A DNA stretch of 64,000 nucleotides from Nonomuraea sp. SYSU D8015. GTDB lineage: Bacteria > Actinomycetota > Actinomycetes > Streptosporangiales > Streptosporangiaceae. Shown here piece by piece: positions 60,049 through 64,000 of the stretch. The translations under genes were made by a program, and so were the position numbers. The DNA is taken from positions 62,001-126,000 of the forward strand of contig NZ_VJYI01000025.1 in assembly GCF_008065375.1 (NCBI RefSeq). The letters are read 5' to 3'. The notes under the pieces were generated by a model. It was not told where the DNA came from. It was given only the letters and a program-made list of their open reading frames with translations, and made no database searches. How positions within the stretch are numbered: position 1 is the stretch's first letter; every line of letters starts with the position of its first letter.

Positions 60049-61245
60049 TCACTCCTTTTGCAGAGGCACGCGAGGCGTGTCCGGGTCCTCGTCCTCGGCA
60101 GGGGTCGTGCGGGAGCCCATGCCGACGTCGGCGTAGCGGGCGATGGTGGCGGCCGCGCGGCGCACCGCGCCGACCGGGACGGTGGGCACCAGGCGGTCGA
60201 GGAAGGCGTAGCGGCGGGCCAGCGAGCTGCCGTAGGCGCCGCTGTGGCCGGCCGCCTCGCGCACCTCGTGCCACCAGTCGGCGATGTCGCCCCAGCCCGG
60301 CGCGGCCAGCGAGCCGCCGAACTGCTGCACCGCCAGGGCCGCGCACACCTCGGCGAAGGCCAGCCGGTCGGCCAGCGGCCACCGGCACAGCGTGCCGAGC
60401 ACGAAGCCGGCGCCGAACACGTCGCCGGCGCCCGTCGGGTCGAGCGCCGTCACGCGCGGCGCGGGGACGAACGCCTCCTCGCCCGTGGTGGAGTCGATGG
60501 CCATGGCGCCGTTGGCGCCGTCGGTCACCACCGCGAGGGGCACCCGGTCGGCGATCGCGTACAGCGCGTCGCGCGGCGTGTCGGTGCGGGTGTAGGCCAT
60601 GGCCTCGGCCGCGTTCGGCAGGAACGCGTGGCAGATGGACAGCTGGTCGAGCACGGCGGGCGACCAGTCGCCTGACGGGTCCCAGCCCACGTCGGCGAAG
60701 AGCAGGGCGCCGTCGCGGTGCGCCAGCTCGGCCCAGTTGCAGGCGCTGCCGGCCGTGCCCAGCGGCTCTTCGGCGGAGAGCGTCACGATCACGGCTCGGG
60801 AGCGGGGCGGTTTGCCGATCAGCTCGGAGGCCGGCATGGGCGCGGGGTGGCCGTGCGTCACCATGCTCCGGTCGCGGTCGACCGCCATGGAGACGGTCAC
60901 CGGCGAGTGCCAGTGCTCGAAGCGCCGCGATCGGGACAGGTCGACCGACTCCTGCTCCTCCAGCGTGCGCCAGCAGAAGTCGCCGTAGTCGTCGTCGCCG
61001 AAGGCGGCCGCCAGCGACGTGCGCAGGCCGAGGCGGCTGGTCGCGATGGCCAGGTTGGCGATGCCGCCCGGGCACGAGCCCATGCCCTCGGCCCAGATCT
61101 CGGTGCCCGCCTCGGGCATCGCGGGCAGGCCGGTGAAGATGATGTCCAGGAAGACCGTGCCGGCCAGGAACACGTCGAACTGCGGGCCCTCCGGGGTCCG
61201 CTCACCGGCCAGTGGGTCGTACGGGTCATATGCCTGGACAGACAC
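60049..61245 (-). CDS. PfkB-family carbohydrate kinase
   Basis: A 398-residue ribokinase-fold kinase. PfkB signature 1 is GGIANLAIATSRLGL (about residue 60); signature 2 with the catalytic Asp is DPTGAGDVFGAGFVLG (about 262). It phosphorylates a sugar with ATP in the cytosol. The GTG at 61245 fits GGGAGGA upstream and the family start; the longer frame adds basic residues from the operator region. First gene of the importer operon and divergent from DeoR and GH4. Length is somewhat above usual (about 310) because of an extended C-terminus. Confidence 0.88.
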   Translation of the reverse strand: MSVQAYDPYDPLAGERTPEGPQFDVFLAGTVFLDIIFTGLPAMPEAGTEIWAEGMGSCPGGIANLAIATSRLGLRTSLAAAFGDDDYGDFCWRTLEEQESVDLSRSRRFEHWHSPVTVSMAVDRDRSMVTHGHPAPMPASELIGKPPRSRAVIVTLSAEEPLGTAGSACNWAELAHRDGALLFADVGWDPSGDWSPAVLDQLSICHAFLPNAAEAMAYTRTDTPRDALYAIADRVPLAVVTDGANGAMAIDSTTGEEAFVPAPRVTALDPTGAGDVFGAGFVLGTLCRWPLADRLAFAEVCAALAVQQFGGSLAAPGWGDIADWWHEVREAAGHSGAYGSSLARRYAFLDRLVPTVPVGAVRRAAATIARYADVGMGSRTTPAEDEDPDTPRVPLQKE

Positions 61246-61294
61246 GGGAATGGGTCCTCCCTCGACACACCGGGATGTGCGCAATCTTGCACGT

Positions 61295-61376
61295 TTACTC
61301 GCGCGGTTCAAGTATTTTACGCGAGTATTTGGAGCAAGATGCTTACTCATGCGCGAATTTGACTGATACACTCGCG
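61295..61376. promoter_or_regulatory. Divergent promoter with DeoR-type half-sites
   Basis: TACTCGCG (61296-61303) and CGCGAGTA (61320-61327) form an inverted repeat. Further copies are TTACTCATGCGCGAA (61343-61357) and ACTCGCG (61370-61376). TTACTC (61343) and TACACT (61367-61372), 18 bp apart, form a -35/-10 pair 6 bp before the DeoR GTG, implying a leaderless, autoregulated transcript. Confidence 0.65.
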
Positions 61377-61378
61377 CC

Positions 61379-62137
61379 GTGCTTCAGCGCCTCAGGCATG
61401 CCGAGATCATGCGCCGCGTCCGGCTCTCAGGCGCCACCAGCGTCCGCGATCTCGCCAGCCAGCTCGGCGTGAGCCCGTCGACCATCCGCAGGGACCTCGA
61501 GGTGCTCGACCGCGACGGCACCCTGCGGCGCGTCCGCGGCGGCGCCCTGGCCAGTGTGGACGCCGACGACGCCCGGCCCTTCGCCGAGGTGGAGGCGGTG
61601 GACGAGCAGGACAAGGAGGCCGTGGCGGCCCGCGCCGCCGCGCTCGTCCGCGACGGCGACGTGATCCTGCTCGACATCGGCACCACCACCATGCGGCTGG
61701 CCCGGCGGTTGCGCGGCCGCCGCGTCACCGTCGTCACCTCCAGCCTGGCCGTGCTCGACGTGCTGCGCTCCGACCCGGAGGTCGAGCTGCTGCTGCTGGG
61801 CGGCATGGTGCGCAGGCCCTACCACTCGCTGGTCGGGGTGCTGACCGAGGCGGCGCTGAGCCAGGTGGTGGCCGACCGCGTGTTCCTGGGGGCCAGCGGC
61901 GTGCGGCCGGACGGGCAGCTCGTCGACACCACGCTGGCCGAGGTGCCGCTCAAACGCGCCATGATCGCGGCGGCGCGGCAGGTGGTGCTGCTCGTGGACC
62001 GGCACAAGTTCCCCGGCACGGGCGCGCTGCGGGTGTGCGGGCCCGAGGACATCGACGTGATCGTCACCAACGAGGGCGCCGACGAGGCGACGCTGCGCAA
62101 CTGCGCGGCGGCGGGAGCAGAGGTGCTGCTCACATGA
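61379..62137 (+). CDS. DeoR-family transcriptional repressor
   Basis: A 252-residue DeoR regulator: N-terminal helix-turn-helix SVRDLASQLGVSPSTIRRDLEVLDRDGTLRRVRGGAL (about residues 21-57) and a C-terminal ISOCOT/sugar-phosphate domain (DIGTTTMRLARRL, FLGASGV, LLVDRHKFPGTGALRVC). It senses a phosphosugar. Start GTG, no ribosome site, -10 hexamer 6 bp away: probably leaderless. Divergent from the PfkB-importer operon; its stop overlaps the GH4 start by 4 bp. Confidence 0.93.
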   Translation: MLQRLRHAEIMRRVRLSGATSVRDLASQLGVSPSTIRRDLEVLDRDGTLRRVRGGALASVDADDARPFAEVEAVDEQDKEAVAARAAALVRDGDVILLDIGTTTMRLARRLRGRRVTVVTSSLAVLDVLRSDPEVELLLLGGMVRRPYHSLVGVLTEAALSQVVADRVFLGASGVRPDGQLVDTTLAEVPLKRAMIAAARQVVLLVDRHKFPGTGALRVCGPEDIDVIVTNEGADEATLRNCAAAGAEVLLT

Positions 62138-63474
62138 GACTGGCCGTTATCGGGGGAGGCGGCTTCCGGGTGCCGCTCGTGTACGGTGCGCTCCTGCGTG
62201 ATTCCGCCAAGCAGCGCGTGCGGGAGGTGGTGCTGTACGACGTGTCGGCCGAGCGGCTGGAGGCCATCGGTCACGTGCTGCGCCGGCTCGCCGCGGGCCA
62301 CGACGACCCGCCGGTCGTGCGCACCACCACCGAGCTGGACGCCGCGCTGCGCGAGGCCGACTTCGTCTTCTCCGCCGTCCGCGTCGGCGGCCTGGCTGGC
62401 CGCGTCGCCGACGAGCGGGTGGCGCTGGAGCTGGGGCTGCTCGGCCAGGAGACCGCCGGGCCCGGCGGCATCTCGTACGGGCTGCGCACCGTCCCGGTCG
62501 CGGTGCGCGTGGCCGAGCGGGTGGCCGCGCTCGCGCCCCGCGCCTGGGTCATCAACTTCACCAACCCGGCCGGCATGATCACCGAGGCCATGCGGCGGGT
62601 GCTCGGCGACCGCGTGATCGGCATCTGCGATTCGCCGATCGGGCTGATCCGGCGGGCCGCAGCCGCGCTCGGGCTCGACCCGGCCCGCGTGTCGCCCGAC
62701 TACGTGGGGCTCAACCACCTGGGCTGGCTGCGCGGCCTCGTCCATGAAGGGGAGGACGTGCTGCCCGGGCTGCTGGCCGACGACGCGGCGCTGCGGCAGG
62801 TCGAGGAGGCCCGGGTCTTCGGCGCCGAATGGGTGCGCACGCTGGGGGCGCTGCCCAACGAATACCTGTATTACTACTACTTCACCCGGGAGGCGGTCGC
62901 CGCGATCTCGGGCCGGACGCGCGGGGAGACCCTGCTGGACCAGCAGGAGGCCTTCTACGCCGCCGTCCGGGCGCGGCCCGGCGACGCGCTCGCGGAGTGG
63001 CGCCGGGCGCGCCGGCAGCGCGACGCGACGTACATGGCCGAGGCCCGCGGGGCCGCCGAGGCCGGCGAGCGGGACGCCACCGACCTGGAGGCGGGCGGGT
63101 ACGAGGGCATCGCGCTCGCCCTCATGGCCGCGATCGCCCGCGGGGAGCCCGCCACCATGATCCTCAACGTGCGCAACGGCTCGTCCGTGCCCGGCCTGCC
63201 GGAGGACGCGGTCGTGGAGATCCCGTGCGCGGTCGGCGGCGCGGGCGTCCGCCCCCTGGCCACCCGTCCCCTGCCCGGCCGTCTCCTGGGCCTGGTCCAG
63301 CAGGTCAAGGCGGTGGAGCAGACCGCCATCGAGGCCGCGCTGACCGGCTCGGCCCGCCTCGCGGTCGAGGCCTTCGCCCTGCACCCGCTGGTGGACTCGG
63401 TGACGACGGCCCGAGCCCTGCTCGACGGCTACCGCGCCCGCATCCCCGAGCTGGCCGCCGTGATCGCGGGCTGA
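62134..63474 (+). CDS. GH4 family 6-phospho-glycosidase
   Basis: A 446-residue NAD- and Mn-dependent hydrolase. N-terminal Rossmann motif (VIGGGGFRVPLVYGAL), GPGGISYGLRTVP, NFTNPAGMITEAM and the metal ligands Cys in GICDSPIG (about 164) and His in GLNHLGWLRG (about 193). GLNHLGW is typical of 6-phospho-beta-glucosidase members rather than alpha-galactosidases. It uses redox-assisted elimination. ATG overlaps the DeoR stop. Its substrate should be a 6-phosphorylated glycoside, matching the PfkB kinase of the divergent operon if that acts first. Confidence 0.92.
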   Translation: MRLAVIGGGGFRVPLVYGALLRDSAKQRVREVVLYDVSAERLEAIGHVLRRLAAGHDDPPVVRTTTELDAALREADFVFSAVRVGGLAGRVADERVALELGLLGQETAGPGGISYGLRTVPVAVRVAERVAALAPRAWVINFTNPAGMITEAMRRVLGDRVIGICDSPIGLIRRAAAALGLDPARVSPDYVGLNHLGWLRGLVHEGEDVLPGLLADDAALRQVEEARVFGAEWVRTLGALPNEYLYYYYFTREAVAAISGRTRGETLLDQQEAFYAAVRARPGDALAEWRRARRQRDATYMAEARGAAEAGERDATDLEAGGYEGIALALMAAIARGEPATMILNVRNGSSVPGLPEDAVVEIPCAVGGAGVRPLATRPLPGRLLGLVQQVKAVEQTAIEAALTGSARLAVEAFALHPLVDSVTTARALLDGYRARIPELAAVIAG

Positions 63475-63557
63475 CCCTTCGCCGGGCGGCCGGTACACCG
63501 TCCATGGACCTGCTCCACCCATGGTGAACAGGCAGGACACCTCGTAGAGTGGATGGC

Positions 63558-64000
63558 GTGGGCCAGTTCGTCCGGGCTCGCGGGCCGGGCACGCAGACGC
63601 CGATCAGGCCGCGGATCGACTACGCGGCGCTGTTCGCCGCCACGCCGAGCCCCTGCCTGGTCCTGGGCCCTGATCTGGTGATCGCCGACGTCAACCGGGC
63701 CTATCTGCGCGCGACCGGCCGTACCTCCGACGATCTGATCGGACGGCACATCTTCGACGCCTTCCCGGACAACCCCGACGACCCCCACGCCAGCGGGGTG
63801 AGGAACCTGAGCGCGTCGCTGCACCGTGTGCTCGCCTACCGCGAACCGGACACGATGGTGCTGCAGAAGTACGACATCCCCGTCGCCGGCCGCCCCGGGG
63901 TCTTCGAGGAGCGCTGGTGGTCCCCGATCAACACGCCCGTCCTCGCGCCGGACGGGACGGTGGTGTGGATCATCCATCGGGTGGAGGACGTGACCGAGTT
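63558..64000 (+). CDS. PAS-domain protein, 3' end outside the window
   Basis: The first 147 residues of a protein whose PAS domain begins near residue 22 (YAALFAATPSPCLVLGPDLVIADVNRAYLRATGR, then DLIGRHIFDAFPDNPDDP). This opening is common in actinomycete PAS-GAF-SpoIIE phosphatases and hybrid kinases; the effector is beyond the window. GTG at 63558 is chosen; TAGAGT 7 bp upstream could be a -10 element of a leaderless transcript. Not linked in function to the GH4 gene by anything visible. Confidence 0.8.
   Translation, partial: MGQFVRARGPGTQTPIRPRIDYAALFAATPSPCLVLGPDLVIADVNRAYLRATGRTSDDLIGRHIFDAFPDNPDDPHASGVRNLSASLHRVLAYREPDTMVLQKYDIPVAGRPGVFEERWWSPINTPVLAPDGTVVWIIHRVEDVTE

Overview
The window is GC-rich actinomycete chromosome. 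GTG starts are frequent, AGGAGG-like ribosome sites are strong, and the gene families (SARP/AfsR regulator, LamG-RHS pair, RamB next to isocitrate lyase, a DasR-like operator, IrrE-type regulator) point to a filamentous actinomycete. A Streptosporangiales/Nonomuraea-like host is an inference only.

Layout. 0-4.5 kb: a DUF2269-like membrane protein and a copper operon (csoR-copZ-secreted protein-copA) with a CsoR-type palindrome shared with a divergent MFS exporter. 5.8-7.8 kb: decayed DNA (headless DHA2 transporter, universal-stress-protein stub, broken IS3-family transposase). 8-22 kb: a SARP-NB-ARC-TPR regulator, a 56-aa secreted peptide, a 2323-aa RHS/HINT polymorphic-toxin-like protein and its LamG partner. 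22-25.6 kb: remnants (CHAT protein lacking its catalytic His region, sigma-70 tail, acyl-CoA dehydrogenase tail) around an anti-sigma-like ATPase and a PNPOx-fold protein.

25.5-38.7 kb is bounded by direct repeats of the 3' end of an acyl-CoA dehydrogenase gene and may be a decayed island. It carries a LacI-controlled carbohydrate locus: substrate-binding protein, two permeases, an alpha-toroid hydrolase, a large LamG-GH-CBM protein and a broken GH-RICIN gene, linked by repeated CGAATCGRTTCG operators. 38.7-44.4 kb holds acyl-CoA dehydrogenase, glucosyl-3-phosphoglycerate synthase, RamB and isocitrate lyase.

45-52.4 kb is the most interesting part. A Ro60 (TROVE-VWA) gene is preceded by three tandem RNA genes with one shared Ro60-binding-stem architecture: a basal helix, a CGAA bulge, an 8-bp middle helix and GGTTA. 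Two of them also carry a circularly permuted tRNA mimic, in the order T-arm, closed 7-bp acceptor helix, 2-3-nt linker, D-arm. A second pair of similar RNAs, one with a near-perfect permuted tRNA module, lies just downstream of a TerD-like gene 3 kb away. I read these as Y RNAs of the YrlA type, arranged as an array of at least three and possibly five members, with an inside-out copy of the Ro60-binding strands in the ro60 mRNA leader.

54-63.5 kb is a divergent sugar locus: PfkB kinase, ABC importer and secreted PIG-L deacetylase on one side, DeoR regulator and GH4 6-phospho-glycosidase on the other, with DeoR-like half-sites between. The window ends inside a PAS-domain gene.
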